Shown: positions 26,920 through 36,340 of the stretch, in pieces
How positions within the stretch are numbered: the stretch's first letter is position 1
Layout: each line of letters begins with the position of its first letter
NCBI GenBank assembly: GCA_035999365.1
Contig: DASYGT010000055.1
Span: 69,734 to 133,733 of the forward strand
Direction: 5' to 3'
Length of the DNA stretch: 64,000 nucleotides
From: DASYGT01 sp035999365
Lineage (GTDB): Bacteria > Actinomycetota > Actinomycetes > Mycobacteriales > Jatrophihabitantaceae
Notes under the pieces: generated by a model
Database searches by the model: none
Seen by the model: the letters and a program-made list of their open reading frames with translations, nothing else
What the model was told of the DNA's origin: nothing
Made by a program: the position numbers and the translations under genes

Positions 26920-28263
26920 GTGGCTTCGGAGGTTGCAGTGCCGGATCGGCTTGCTGGCGTGCGGGTGCGTCGGCTGTCCCGATCGAGTGCCGTCGCCGGA
27001 ACCCTCGCCGCCCTCGCAGCCGTGGTGCTCACCGCCGCGGCGTGCACGGGCAGCACCACGAACGGCAATGGTGCCTCGCCCGTCGCGCGGTCGTCCGCGG
27101 ACTCCCCGACCCCCGACGGCTCGTCCACCGCGACAGCTGCCGCTGACGCGGTCATCACCACGAATCCAGCCGTCACCTCCAACCTCAGCCCGGCGACCCC
27201 GATCACGGTCAACATCGCGGCGGGCACCCTCACCTCGGTCACCCTCGTCAATCCGCAGGGCACCGCGGTTCACGGTGCCCTCGGCGCCGGCGCCACGAGC
27301 TGGCAGAGCACCGAGGATCTCGGCTACGGCAAGACCTACCGGCTCACCGCCTCGGGTGTCACCACCGCGGGCAAGGGGGTCACGAAGAAGGCCACCTTCA
27401 CGACGCTCACGCCGAACAACCTCACCATGCCCTACCTGCAGCGCATCGGCGGGTACCCGCTGGAAAACGGGGCCGTCTACGGCGTGGGCATCGTGCCGGT
27501 CGTCTCCTTCGACGAGTCGATCACTAACCGTGCGGCCGCGCAGAAGACGCTGTCCGTCACCACCACCCCGCACATCGACGGCGTGTGGAGTTGGATCGAC
27601 GATCACACCGTCCACTTCCGGCCGCAGGGGTACTGGCCGGCGGGCACCAAGGTCACCGTGACCGCGAAGGTCTACGGCGTACGCGTCGGACCCGGTCTCT
27701 ACGGCGAGCAGGACAAGTCGGTGTCGTTCACGATCGGCCGCAAGCAGATCACTATCGCTTACGACACGGCACCGAAGTCAGTGAACAAGGTGCGGGTATA
27801 CAACGCCGCCAATCAGGTGATCCGGACGATGAACACCTCGATGGGTGAACACAGCGGCGAAGAGGTGAATGGCAGCTGGATCAACTTCTACACGCTCAAC
27901 GGCACGTACACCGTCCTCGCGCATGAGCAGCCGGCCAAGATGTGTTCGGCGAGCTACGGACTGCCGGCCAATGCACCCGGCGGCTACCCGTGCGAAAACA
28001 TCTACAACGCGACGAAGATCAGCACCGATGGCATCTACCTACACGAATTGCTCACCACGATCTGGGCGCAGGACGGCGGCCAGGATGTCTCGCACGGCTG
28101 TCTCAACCTCAACTCTGAGAACTCGCTCTGGTTCTACGACCACTCGATGATCGGCGACCCGGTGATGATCCACGGCGCAAAGGGAGCCCCGAACCTGCAG
28201 GTCGGTGAGGGCGGGGACTGGTCGGTGCCATGGGCCACGTGGCTGAAGGGCTCAGCGCTCTGA
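26920..28263 (+). CDS. L,D-transpeptidase lipoprotein, Ig-like plus YkuD
   Basis: Makes 3-3 cross-links in peptidoglycan (or attaches proteins to it) outside the membrane. The 447 residues comprise an N-terminal signal with lipobox-like VLTAAAC, a Ser/Thr/Pro linker, two Ig-like domains (about 75-270) and a YkuD domain. The catalytic motif is DVSHGCLNL with Cys near 394 and the upstream IYLHELLTT. The C-terminal extension ends in WSVPWATWLKGSAL, like the C-terminal subdomain of LdtMt2-type enzymes. GTG start at 26920. The class is the target of carbapenems. Confidence 0.93.
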   Translation: MASEVAVPDRLAGVRVRRLSRSSAVAGTLAALAAVVLTAAACTGSTTNGNGASPVARSSADSPTPDGSSTATAAADAVITTNPAVTSNLSPATPITVNIAAGTLTSVTLVNPQGTAVHGALGAGATSWQSTEDLGYGKTYRLTASGVTTAGKGVTKKATFTTLTPNNLTMPYLQRIGGYPLENGAVYGVGIVPVVSFDESITNRAAAQKTLSVTTTPHIDGVWSWIDDHTVHFRPQGYWPAGTKVTVTAKVYGVRVGPGLYGEQDKSVSFTIGRKQITIAYDTAPKSVNKVRVYNAANQVIRTMNTSMGEHSGEEVNGSWINFYTLNGTYTVLAHEQPAKMCSASYGLPANAPGGYPCENIYNATKISTDGIYLHELLTTIWAQDGGQDVSHGCLNLNSENSLWFYDHSMIGDPVMIHGAKGAPNLQVGEGGDWSVPWATWLKGSAL

Positions 28264-28307
28264 GAAAGTCCGGCCGAGCGAGCCGTGTGCCCGTGCACCT
28301 GCCTCCA

Positions 28308-28334
28308 TTAACCTGCTGGTAACAAGACCAGTAC
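28308..28334 (+). promoter_or_regulatory. Possible GlnR-type boxes upstream of glnA2
   Basis: TTAAC, GTAAC and AGTAC occur at 28308, 28319 and 28330, exactly 11 bases apart, ending 13 bases before the GTG start. The GlnR consensus consists of GTNAC and GAAAC half-sites with 6-base spacers, giving the same period. One of three copies fits well, so this is tentative. Confidence 0.35.
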
Positions 28335-28347
28335 AGGCTGGAGCGTT

Positions 28348-29706
28348 GTGGACCGCCAACAAGAATTCGTCCTTCGCACCCTCGAGGACCGCCAAATCCG
28401 TTTTGTGCGGCTGTGGTTCACCGATGTCCTCGGCACGCTGAAGTCGGTTGCGGTCGCGCCGGCCGAACTCGACGGCGCGTTCGAAGAGGGAATCGGCTTC
28501 GACGGCTCGGCCATCGAGGGTTTCGCGCGGGCCAGCGAGAGCGACATGATCGCCCGACCCGACCCGGCGACCTTCCAGGTGCTGCCCGAACCCGACGGCA
28601 GACCCGCGGACTCGGCACGCATGTTCTGCGACATTCAGATGCCGGACGGTTCGCCCTCGTGGGCCGATCCGCGGTATGTGCTGCGGCGAACTCTGTCGCG
28701 CGCGGCCGAGCGCGGCTTCACGTTCTACACCCACCCCGAGATCGAGTTCTTCCTGCTGAAGGACCGCCCGTCCGACGGCAGCGAGCCGCGGCCGATCGAC
28801 ACCGGCGGCTACTTCGACATGACCAGCCACGACACGGCCCACGATTTCCGGCGCGCCGCGGTGAGTGCGCTCGAGGCCCTCGGCATCTCGGTCGAGTTCA
28901 GCCACCACGAGGTCGCTCCAGGTCAGCAGGAGATCGACCTGCGCTACGCCGACGCGCTCACCATGGCCGACAACATCATGACCTTCCGGCATGTCATCAA
29001 GGAGGTCGCGATCGCCCACGGATCGCATGCGACCTTCATGCCCAAGCCGTTCCGCCATCAGCCGGGCAGCGGCATGCACACGCACCTGTCGCTCTTCGAG
29101 GGTGACCGCAACGCCTTCCACGATCCGTCCGACGAGCTGAACCTCTCCAAGACGGCGCGCGCTTTCATCGCCGGCTTGCTGACGCACGCCCGTGAGATCA
29201 CCGCAGTGACGAACCAATGGGTGAACTCCTACAAGCGGTTGTTCGGGTACGCGGCGCGCGGGCAGCTGGTCGAGGCACCCACCTTCGTCTGCTGGGGTCA
29301 CGCCAACCGGTCGGCGCTCGTGCGCGTGCCCATGTACAAGCCGGGCAAGGCGAACTCGACCCGAGTGGAGATGCGCAGCCTCGACTCCGCCTGCAACCCC
29401 TACCTTGCCTTCGCCGTACTGCTCGCGGCCGGGATGAAGGGCATCGAAGAGGGCTACGAGCTGCCGCCCGGGGCCGAGGATGACGTCTGGGCTCTCTCCG
29501 ACACCGAGCGGATGGCGCTCGGCTATGACGAGATGCCGCACAACCTCGCCGATGCCCTTCGGGTCATGGAGAATTCCGAACTCGTCGCCGAGACGCTCGG
29601 TGAGCACGTCTTCGACTTCTTCCTGCGTAACAAGCGTGAGGAGTGGGTCGAGTACCGGGCCGAGGTCAGCCCCTTCGAGTTGCGGCGCTATCTTCCGATG
29701 CTCTGA
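28348..29706 (+). CDS. glnA2: Type I glutamine synthetase, GlnA2-like
   Basis: Aligns over 452 residues with mycobacterial GlnA2, from MDRQQEFVLRTLEDR to the C-terminal EHVFDFFLRNKREEW. Active-site segments are EIEFFLL, GQQEIDLRYADAL, SGMHTHLSLFEGD, and NRSALVRVP with VEMRSLDSACNPYLAFA. The Tyr adenylylation loop of GlnA1 (LYELPP) is absent; the corresponding part reads WALSDTERMALGYDE. In mycobacteria GlnA2 is dispensable and not the main ammonia-assimilating enzyme; some homologues act on polyamines. It starts a gene run with an amidotransferase and glnE. Confidence 0.92.
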   Translation: MDRQQEFVLRTLEDRQIRFVRLWFTDVLGTLKSVAVAPAELDGAFEEGIGFDGSAIEGFARASESDMIARPDPATFQVLPEPDGRPADSARMFCDIQMPDGSPSWADPRYVLRRTLSRAAERGFTFYTHPEIEFFLLKDRPSDGSEPRPIDTGGYFDMTSHDTAHDFRRAAVSALEALGISVEFSHHEVAPGQQEIDLRYADALTMADNIMTFRHVIKEVAIAHGSHATFMPKPFRHQPGSGMHTHLSLFEGDRNAFHDPSDELNLSKTARAFIAGLLTHAREITAVTNQWVNSYKRLFGYAARGQLVEAPTFVCWGHANRSALVRVPMYKPGKANSTRVEMRSLDSACNPYLAFAVLLAAGMKGIEEGYELPPGAEDDVWALSDTERMALGYDEMPHNLADALRVMENSELVAETLGEHVFDFFLRNKREEWVEYRAEVSPFELRRYLPML

Positions 29707-29737
29707 CCTCGGGCGGTCGCGTCGTTAGGCTTGCGGT

Positions 29738-30604
29738 ATGCCCGAGCGTCCGCTCCTCGTCGTCCAGCCCGCTGACGACGACCCAATCGGTCGGCTCGGC
29801 GACTGGCTGATCGAGGCTGGGGTCGACCTCGACGTGCGCAATGCCGAAGTCGGCGACGCGGTCCCGCACGACCTGCGCGCGCACTGCGGCCTGATCGTGC
29901 TCGGTGGTGGCGTGGGGGCGGCCGACGACACGGCGGCACCCTGGTTGCCCTCGATCCGTGCCCTGCTGCGACGAGCGGTCGAGCAGGAGATCCCGACCCT
30001 GGGCGTCTGCCTCGGCGCGCAGCTGCTGACGCTGGCGTGTGGGGGGCAGGTGGCCCCGAATCCTGACGGTCCCGAATTCGGGGCGCAGTTGGTGGCCAAG
30101 CGTTCGTCGGCGGCCGGCGACCCGCTGTTCGGCGCATTGCCGATCACACCCGATGTCATCCAGTGGCACTTCGACGCAGTCACCCGCTTGCCCGCGGGTG
30201 CCGTGCTGCTCGCCGGCTCGCCTCTGTGCGACGTGCAGGCGTTTCGTCTGGGCCGGCTCGCCTGGGCGGTCCAGTTCCACATCGAGACCACGCCGGATGT
30301 CGTGCGCGCCTGGGCTGCAGCGGACGCCGACGCCCTGGACGGTTACGACGTCGACTCGATGTTGAGACGCGTGGAGCAGGCAGATGCCGACATCGTGGAG
30401 GTCTGGCAGCCGTTCGCTGCCGCATTCGCCGACGTGCTGCGCGCGCCCGACTCGGTCACCGCACATCGCGGCCCGGTATTGAGCACCGCCGAACCGATCA
30501 CCGACCCTGCGGCCATCCGGGCTGCGCTTGCCGCCGAGCTCACCGCGTCACGGGCGCCGCACCTGCTTCCGGCGCCGCGCGTGCGGCGCCGGGATCCGGA
30601 GTGA
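29738..30604 (+). CDS. Class I glutamine amidotransferase-like protein
   Basis: A 288-residue GATase1-fold protein. The nucleophile Cys91 is in LGVCLGAQLLTLACGG, and the His/Glu pair is in AVQFHIETTPD. IQWHFDAVTRLPAGA is typical of stand-alone GMP-synthase-like amidotransferases. Such proteins can be gamma-glutamyl hydrolases or lack a known partner. It lies between glnA2 and glnE, and its stop overlaps the glnE GTG by four bases, suggesting a link with glutamine control. Substrate unknown. Confidence 0.88.
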   Translation: MPERPLLVVQPADDDPIGRLGDWLIEAGVDLDVRNAEVGDAVPHDLRAHCGLIVLGGGVGAADDTAAPWLPSIRALLRRAVEQEIPTLGVCLGAQLLTLACGGQVAPNPDGPEFGAQLVAKRSSAAGDPLFGALPITPDVIQWHFDAVTRLPAGAVLLAGSPLCDVQAFRLGRLAWAVQFHIETTPDVVRAWAAADADALDGYDVDSMLRRVEQADADIVEVWQPFAAAFADVLRAPDSVTAHRGPVLSTAEPITDPAAIRAALAAELTASRAPHLLPAPRVRRRDPE

Positions 30605-33600
30605 GCCAACCGCCCACAGCGCCGTCGCGGTCCGCTGTGCGGCTGGCCCGCCTGTCCTTCGTCGACGCCGCCGTTGCAGCCGAACTGCTCACCGGCCCGG
30701 TGCTGGGGTGGTGGGATACCGAGCGCAACGTGCCGGTCGACGACGCCGCGGCAGCGGTCATCGCCGCGCTGAGTCGCACCGCCGACCCGGACGCCGCGCT
30801 GGCGGCTCTGGAGCAGATCATCGCGACCCCGGGCGGGCGGATGCTGCGTACGGCCGTCAGCGAGAGCAGCCTGCTGCGCGGCCGGCTGCTGCCGTTGCTC
30901 GGTGTCTCGATCGAACTCGCCGCGCATCTGGCTGAACACCCCGGCGACTGGCAGGTGCTCACGGGCGATCTCGACGTCGCGGGGGCTCGGGCTCGGATCG
31001 CCACCGCCGTGGGTGCCGACCCTCGCGACGCGGTGACCGGCACCGCCGGGACACGCGCGCAGGCGAGGGGAGCGCAAGGCGTTGCCGCACTGCGCAGCGC
31101 CTATCGGCGTGAGTTGATCGCCGTGGCCGGGCGCGATCTGAGTGGAGAGCTCGACATCGCGGAGGTCACCGCTGCCCTGGCCGACCTGGCCGGCTTCGTC
31201 CTGCAGGCGGCACTGGCGGTCGCGGCTGCTGACCTGCCATCCGACGCCTGCGCCACCCGTCTCGCGATCATCGCCATGGGCAAGACGGGCGGCCGCGAGC
31301 TGAACTACGTCTCGGACGTGGACGTGATCTTCGTCGGCGAGTCGGCTTCACTCGACACCGCAACGAAGCTGGCAGCGGCGACCATGCGGATCTGTCACCA
31401 GGCCGCGTGGGAGGTCGATGCGGGGCTGCGTCCCGAGGGCAAGAACGGCCCGCTCGTGCGAACGCTGGCCAGTCATGAGGCCTACTACCGACGGTGGGCG
31501 AGTACCTGGGAGTTCCAGGCGCTGCTGAAGGCCCGGTGGGTTGCGGGTGATCCGGAGTTGGGGCACCGGTACGAGCAGCTCACCGCTCCGCTGGTGTGGA
31601 CGGCAGCCGAGCGCGCGGACTTCGTCGGCGACGTGCGTGCCATGCGGCGGCGGGTGGTCGAGCACATCCCTGCCGACGTCGCGACGCGCGAGATCAAGCT
31701 CGGCCCGGGCGGGCTGCGCGACGTGGAGTTCGCCGTGCAGTTGTTGCAGCTCGTGCACGGCCGCGGCGATGAATCGTTGCGGCAGAGCGCGACGCTGCCG
31801 GCGCTGGCCGCCCTGCGTGACGGTGGGTATGTCGGACGTGACGACGCGCTCAGCCTCATCGACGCGTACCGGTTCCTGCGCGAGGCCGAACACCGGCTGC
31901 AGCTGCGGCGGTTGCGCAGGACGCACGTCGTACCGTCGGAGCCGTCCGCGCTCGTGTGGCTGGGACGCGCGATGGGATTTCGACCGGACGCGCGGGGTGA
32001 CTCTCGCGCGGTGTTCGAGGCCGAGTGGGCGCTGCATGCGCGTGAGGTCCGGCGCTTGCACGAGAAGCTGTTCTACCGGCCACTTCTCGAAGCGGTGGCG
32101 CGCGTGCCGACCGAAGGCCTGCGGCTGACGCCCGAGCAAGCCCGTCAACGGCTGTCGGCGCTCGGCTTCGCCGATCCGGATGCCGCATTGCGCCATATCG
32201 GGTCGCTGACATCCGGTCTGTCGCGACGCGCCACGTTGCAGCGCACCCTGCTGCCCGTCCTGCTGTCGGACTTCGCGGACGCGCCGGATCCCGACCGCGG
32301 TCTGCTGGCGTACCGGGCTGTGTCAGACGAGCTCGGCGCGACGCCCTGGTACCTGCGCCTGCTGCGTGATGAAGGCGCCGTGGCCTCTCGGCTGGCCTAC
32401 CTGCTCGGCACCAGTCGCTACGTCGCGCGGATGCTGGGGCGCGAGCCCGAGGCGCTCCAGCTTCTGGCCGACGACGACGAGCTGGCGCCGCGCGAGCGGA
32501 TCGACATCGAATCGGAGATGACGGAATCGGCGCAGCGGCAGGGTGATCCGGCCGGCGCCGTGGCTGTCGTGCGCGGGGTGCGCCGCCAGGAGTTGCTGCG
32601 CATCGCCTTCGCGGATCTGCTCGGACGGCTCGACGTCGCCGACGTCTGCACGGCGATCAGTGCGACGACTGATGCGACGCTCGAGGCCGCACTCGGTGTT
32701 GCTACCCGCTCTATCGCCGACGAGCGTGACCTGCCGGACTTGCCGATCGCCTTCGCGATAGTGGCGATGGGGCGTCTCGGCGGCCTCGAGACGAGCTACG
32801 GCTCGGACGCGGACGTCATGTTCGTCTACGAGAAGACACAGCCGTCCACGGCGGATCCGGATGCGGCGTCGATCGCGCACGATGTCGCGGGGCGGTTGCG
32901 CGCGCTGCTCGGGTCGCCGTCGTCGAGCGATCCGCCGGTGGGTATCGATGCCGATCTGCGTCCGGAGGGGCGCAACGGGCCCCTCGTGCGTTCACTGGAG
33001 TCGTACCGGCAGTACTACGCCCGCTGGTCGGAGCCGTGGGAGGCGCAGGCGCTGCTTCGCGCGCGCTTCGCTGCGGGGGACCAGCACCTGGGGCTGCGCT
33101 TCGCAGCGATGATCGACCTGGTGCGCTACCCGGTGGGCGGGCTCAGGCCGGCCGACCTCATCGAAATCCGCCGGATCAAGGCTCGCGTCGACAGCGAACG
33201 GTTGCCGCGCGGCGCTGATCCGACGACGCACACCAAGTTGGGGCGAGGCGGCCTCGCCGACGTGGAGTGGACGATTCAGCTCTTGCAGCTCGCGCACGGG
33301 CACGCTGTCGCCGAGCTACGCACGACCCGCACGCTGGACGCGCTTCGCGCCGCGGTCGACGCGGAGCTGATCGAGGCGGGCGACGCAGCTGCACTGATCG
33401 ACGGGTGGCGGATGGCCACCCATGTCCGCAATGCGCTGATGCTGGTGCGTGACAAGGCAGAGGATCAGCTGCCGCACCAGGGGACCCCGCTGGTCGCCGT
33501 GGGGCGTGCCATGGGCTACCCGTCGGGATTCGATCCGGGGCAACTCGTCGACGACTACCGCCGAACCGCGCGGCGTGCGCGGCGCGTGGTGGAGAAGATC

Positions 33601-33615
33601 TTCTACGCACGTTGA
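30601..33615 (+). CDS. glnE: Bifunctional glutamine synthetase adenylyltransferase
   Basis: Adenylylates and deadenylylates the GlnA1 tyrosine to set its activity. The 1004-residue protein has two nucleotidyltransferase domains: the N-terminal deadenylylase with KTGGRELNYVSDVDVIFVGE near 230, and the C-terminal adenylylase with LGGLETSYGSDADVMFVYE near 726. Each is followed by an HD-like helical region with the repeated signature IKLGPGGLRDVEFAVQLLQL and TKLGRGGLADVEWTIQLLQL. GTG at 30601 overlaps the previous stop; the frame is open upstream but antisense-like. Ortholog of Rv2221c. Confidence 0.95.
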   Translation: MSQPPTAPSRSAVRLARLSFVDAAVAAELLTGPVLGWWDTERNVPVDDAAAAVIAALSRTADPDAALAALEQIIATPGGRMLRTAVSESSLLRGRLLPLLGVSIELAAHLAEHPGDWQVLTGDLDVAGARARIATAVGADPRDAVTGTAGTRAQARGAQGVAALRSAYRRELIAVAGRDLSGELDIAEVTAALADLAGFVLQAALAVAAADLPSDACATRLAIIAMGKTGGRELNYVSDVDVIFVGESASLDTATKLAAATMRICHQAAWEVDAGLRPEGKNGPLVRTLASHEAYYRRWASTWEFQALLKARWVAGDPELGHRYEQLTAPLVWTAAERADFVGDVRAMRRRVVEHIPADVATREIKLGPGGLRDVEFAVQLLQLVHGRGDESLRQSATLPALAALRDGGYVGRDDALSLIDAYRFLREAEHRLQLRRLRRTHVVPSEPSALVWLGRAMGFRPDARGDSRAVFEAEWALHAREVRRLHEKLFYRPLLEAVARVPTEGLRLTPEQARQRLSALGFADPDAALRHIGSLTSGLSRRATLQRTLLPVLLSDFADAPDPDRGLLAYRAVSDELGATPWYLRLLRDEGAVASRLAYLLGTSRYVARMLGREPEALQLLADDDELAPRERIDIESEMTESAQRQGDPAGAVAVVRGVRRQELLRIAFADLLGRLDVADVCTAISATTDATLEAALGVATRSIADERDLPDLPIAFAIVAMGRLGGLETSYGSDADVMFVYEKTQPSTADPDAASIAHDVAGRLRALLGSPSSSDPPVGIDADLRPEGRNGPLVRSLESYRQYYARWSEPWEAQALLRARFAAGDQHLGLRFAAMIDLVRYPVGGLRPADLIEIRRIKARVDSERLPRGADPTTHTKLGRGGLADVEWTIQLLQLAHGHAVAELRTTRTLDALRAAVDAELIEAGDAAALIDGWRMATHVRNALMLVRDKAEDQLPHQGTPLVAVGRAMGYPSGFDPGQLVDDYRRTARRARRVVEKIFYAR

Positions 33616-33623
33616 GTCGCAGT

Positions 33624-33974
33624 TCAGCCTGTCTCGTAGGCGGTGAGGGCGCCGAGCGCGAGAGCGGTGAGGCCGATCAGCATCACGGCGCCGACGCGTT
33701 CGGACCGCACATGCCCGCGTCCCGAGCGCAGCGCCCACGTCAGCAGCACCACCATCGCGAGCAGCCAGCCCGTCACGCCGACTGCGTCGCCTTGGGTGAT
33801 GCCATGTCCCGTGCTCAGCTTGATGAGGTTGCGCCCTTCGAGGTGCCCGTTGTTCGACGGCAGCCACAACGCCGCGAAGGCGAGGAGCACCCAGCCCGCG
33901 AAGGCCGTCCGGGTGAGCAGGCACCAGCCCGCCGCAGCGACCAGGCAGGTCAGCATGACGACGGAGAACACCAT
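33624..33974 (-). CDS. Small four-helix membrane protein
   Basis: A 116-residue hydrophobic protein with helices near 3-22, 25-42, 62-82 and 92-113 (MVFSVVMLTCLVAAAGWCLL, FAGWVLLAFAALWLP, VTGWLLAMVVLLTWAL, AVMLIGLTALALGAL). The loop LPSNNGHLEGRNLIKLSTGHG is conserved-looking. The family is not recognised. It follows the PAP2 gene by 18 bases on the same strand and converges with glnE. Confidence 0.75.
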   Translation of the reverse strand: MVFSVVMLTCLVAAAGWCLLTRTAFAGWVLLAFAALWLPSNNGHLEGRNLIKLSTGHGITQGDAVGVTGWLLAMVVLLTWALRSGRGHVRSERVGAVMLIGLTALALGALTAYETG

Positions 33975-33992
33975 GGGATAGCGGCTCGACGA

Positions 33993-34883
33993 TCAGTTGT
34001 GGCGAGCGCCGTGCGAGCCGCTGTGCGGCAGGCTCGGCAGGCTCGGCAGCGGGGGATCGGGCATACCGAAGTCAGGCGCGTCGATGGGGGGGACGAACGC
34101 GCCGTGACCGGACAGCAGCCATTGGATGGCGAACCCGGCGAGCAGCACGGCCGCACCGCCGACTGCGTCGATGACGAAGTGATTGGCTGTCCCGACGATC
34201 ACGGCAAGCGTGAAGAACGGATACAGCAGGCCGAGGTAGCGCACCCATGTGCGCTTGGCGACGACGAAGATCGCTATCCCGCACCACATCGCCCATGCGA
34301 TGTGCAGGCTGGGCATCGCGGCGTACTGGTTGGAGTGCTCCGCGACCTTCGGGTCGGCCAGCGAACCCCAGGTGTGGAACTTCAGCAGCGTGTCGACGTA
34401 GCTGTACTGCGGCAGCAGCCGCGGCGGCGCGAGCGGGTACAGGAAAAAGCCCAGCAGGCCGACGAGGGTTGTCGAGAAGAGAACGGTGCGCGCGCCGCGG
34501 TAGATGTGCGGTCGCTTGACGAACAGCCACACCAGGACGCCGATGGTGATCGCGAAGTGCAGGGTGGCGTAGTAGTAGTCCATCACCTGGGCGAGCCACT
34601 CGTTGCGCCCGACGAAATGATTGATCGACAGTTCCCAGTTCAGGTGCAGTGTGTCCTGCAGGTGCTGCACGCTGCGCCCGTGCCTCAGCGCGATCGACTC
34701 CTGCTCCGGGACGGAATTGCGCCCCAGGGTGTAGAGCCAGTACCCGATACCGATGATCGCGAGTTCCTGCCACCACACCGGACGGCGCCAGCGCAGCAGC
34801 CGCTGCGGCAGGCCCCCGTGGAAGCGACGGCCGGCGGCAGGCTGGACTGGCAGCGCGGCACGCTGAACCCCCACCGTCACCAT
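33993..34883 (-). CDS. PAP2-superfamily membrane phosphatase/transferase
   Basis: A 296-residue polytopic membrane protein resembling the inositol-phosphorylceramide-synthase/AUR1-like branch of PAP2. The signature is AAMPSLHIAWAMW (Ser-x-His) and VGTANHFVIDAVGG (His-x3-Asp). About six helices are predicted, from ELAIIGIGYWLYTLGRNS to AVLLAGFAIQWLL. The ATG at 34883 is taken as the start because GGGAGG lies nine bases before; earlier in-frame starts exist. It probably acts on lipid phosphates at the membrane. Confidence 0.87.
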   Translation of the reverse strand: MVTVGVQRAALPVQPAAGRRFHGGLPQRLLRWRRPVWWQELAIIGIGYWLYTLGRNSVPEQESIALRHGRSVQHLQDTLHLNWELSINHFVGRNEWLAQVMDYYYATLHFAITIGVLVWLFVKRPHIYRGARTVLFSTTLVGLLGFFLYPLAPPRLLPQYSYVDTLLKFHTWGSLADPKVAEHSNQYAAMPSLHIAWAMWCGIAIFVVAKRTWVRYLGLLYPFFTLAVIVGTANHFVIDAVGGAAVLLAGFAIQWLLSGHGAFVPPIDAPDFGMPDPPLPSLPSLPHSGSHGARHN

Positions 34884-34951
34884 GCGGGACATCCTCCCAT
34901 TCCCGGACGACACCATAGTGCGTCGCCGCGGTCAGCCCTCAGCGTGTTGTG

Positions 34952-35968
34952 TCAGCGATCACTGAGCAGCCGGGTGGCCGCGGCCGTCACGCAGGCGCCG
35001 GTACAGGTCCGTGCGGCGTCACGGCCGTAGGCCTCCTCGAGCACCACGCCGTCGGCCGGCAGCTCGATGCCCGGTTCGCGAGAGCCCACGATCAGCGCCA
35101 CCGCAGTGCCCGCGGCGCGGCACATGCCGACGAGCCCGACGTCGGCCTTGCCGAGCCCGCTGGTGGCGTCGAACCGCCCCTCACCGGTGATGACCAGGTC
35201 CGCTGCCGCGATGCGACCGGCGAGTCGGAGCTGGTCGGCGACGACCTCGATACCGGGCTGGATTGCGGCACCCAAGGCCGCGAGACCGCCCGCAAGACCG
35301 CCCCCGGCACCCGACCCGGGAACGGATGTGACGTCGATGCCGAATTCGGCTCGGTACCGAGCGGCGAGACGCTCCAGGCGCGCCGTCAACTCAGTCACTT
35401 GGTGCGGGTCGGCACCCTTCTGCGGCGCGAAGACGGTGGCCGCATCGAGGAAGAGCGTGCTGACATCCGCGGCGACGAGTACGCGGGCGCCCCGCGCGCC
35501 GTCGAGGGGTGCGAGTGGGCGCAATTCGTCGACCGCGCCGAGTCCGCCGTCCGTGGAGGCCGAGCCGCCGACCCCGACGAGAATCTCGGTGGCGCCCGCC
35601 GCGAGCGCAGCAGCAATGAGCCGGCCCGTCCCACCTGTGTCGGCGCGCATCGGGTCGTTTCGCCCGGCAACCAGGAGGAGTCCCGACGCGACAGCCGTTT
35701 CGATGACGGCGCGGCTACCGACCAGCCGCCAGGGAGCCCGGACCGGGTCGCCGAGGGGTCCGCTGACCGTCGTCGTCCGGTTCGCGCCGCCCAGGCAGGC
35801 CAGGAACCCCTCGCCGCCGTCGGACACCGGGGCGACATCGCAGCTCCAGCCCGCTGCGCCGGCGGCACGCTCGATTGCTTCGGCCACCTCGGCCGCCGTG
35901 GCCGTTCCGCGGAACTTGTCCGGTGCCGCGAGCAGACGACGGCCCTGGGTGGGCGGGTGTCGGGCCAC
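34952..35968 (-). CDS. Glycerate kinase, GarK/GlxK family
   Basis: Phosphorylates D-glycerate (2- or 3-position) with ATP. The 338-residue protein contains LLAAPDKFRGTATAAEVAEAI, APVSDGGEGFLACLGG, the glycine-rich LVGVGGSASTDGGLGAV, and GSGAGGGLAGGLAALGA plus DLVITGEGRFDATSGLGKA, which are diagnostic for PF02595. In M. tuberculosis the matching gene (Rv2205c) lies near the CobT/DUF3043 genes, so here it has moved into the accessory stretch. Start ATG or GTG at 35968. Confidence 0.92.
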   Translation of the reverse strand: MARHPPTQGRRLLAAPDKFRGTATAAEVAEAIERAAGAAGWSCDVAPVSDGGEGFLACLGGANRTTTVSGPLGDPVRAPWRLVGSRAVIETAVASGLLLVAGRNDPMRADTGGTGRLIAAALAAGATEILVGVGGSASTDGGLGAVDELRPLAPLDGARGARVLVAADVSTLFLDAATVFAPQKGADPHQVTELTARLERLAARYRAEFGIDVTSVPGSGAGGGLAGGLAALGAAIQPGIEVVADQLRLAGRIAAADLVITGEGRFDATSGLGKADVGLVGMCRAAGTAVALIVGSREPGIELPADGVVLEEAYGRDAARTCTGACVTAAATRLLSDR

Positions 35969-36028
35969 GGAGCGTGACCCTATGCCCGCCCGACCCAGGG
36001 CCGGGTTAGGCGTGCGTCAGTACGTGCG

Positions 36029-36184
36029 TCAGTAGTAGTGCCGGCGACCGCCGACGGCGTGCCCGACACCGCCCGCGATGGCAAGCACGGCACCTACGAC
36101 CAGGGCGATGATGCCCAGCGTCCACACGATGGCGATGTGTGCGAGGAACCCGATGATGAGCAGTACTACTCCGAGGACGATCAC
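36029..36184 (-). CDS. DUF6131-like 51-residue membrane protein
   Basis: A very short gene: GTG at 36184 with AGGAGG four bases upstream, stop TGA at 36029-36031. The product is two hydrophobic segments (VIVLGVVLLIIGFLAHIAIV and LGIIALVVGAVLAIAGG) and a basic tail GRRHYY. This is the pattern of the small DUF6131 membrane proteins, abundant in actinobacteria and of unknown function. The ribosome site and the hydrophobic periodicity make it credible despite its size. Confidence 0.8.
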   Translation of the reverse strand: MIVLGVVLLIIGFLAHIAIVWTLGIIALVVGAVLAIAGGVGHAVGGRRHYY

Positions 36185-36340
36185 GATGCCTCCTGTGTGA
36201 AGAGCGTTAAGCGGTTGTCTTCAGGCATGCCCAAACGTCGCGGCGATCTAACACGCTCGAAGCGAGGGCACCTCCGAGGAGGCCCGGGCACCGTGCGCCG
36301 GTAGACCCAACCGTGATCCGCCGGCCGGGGTACAGAGTTT

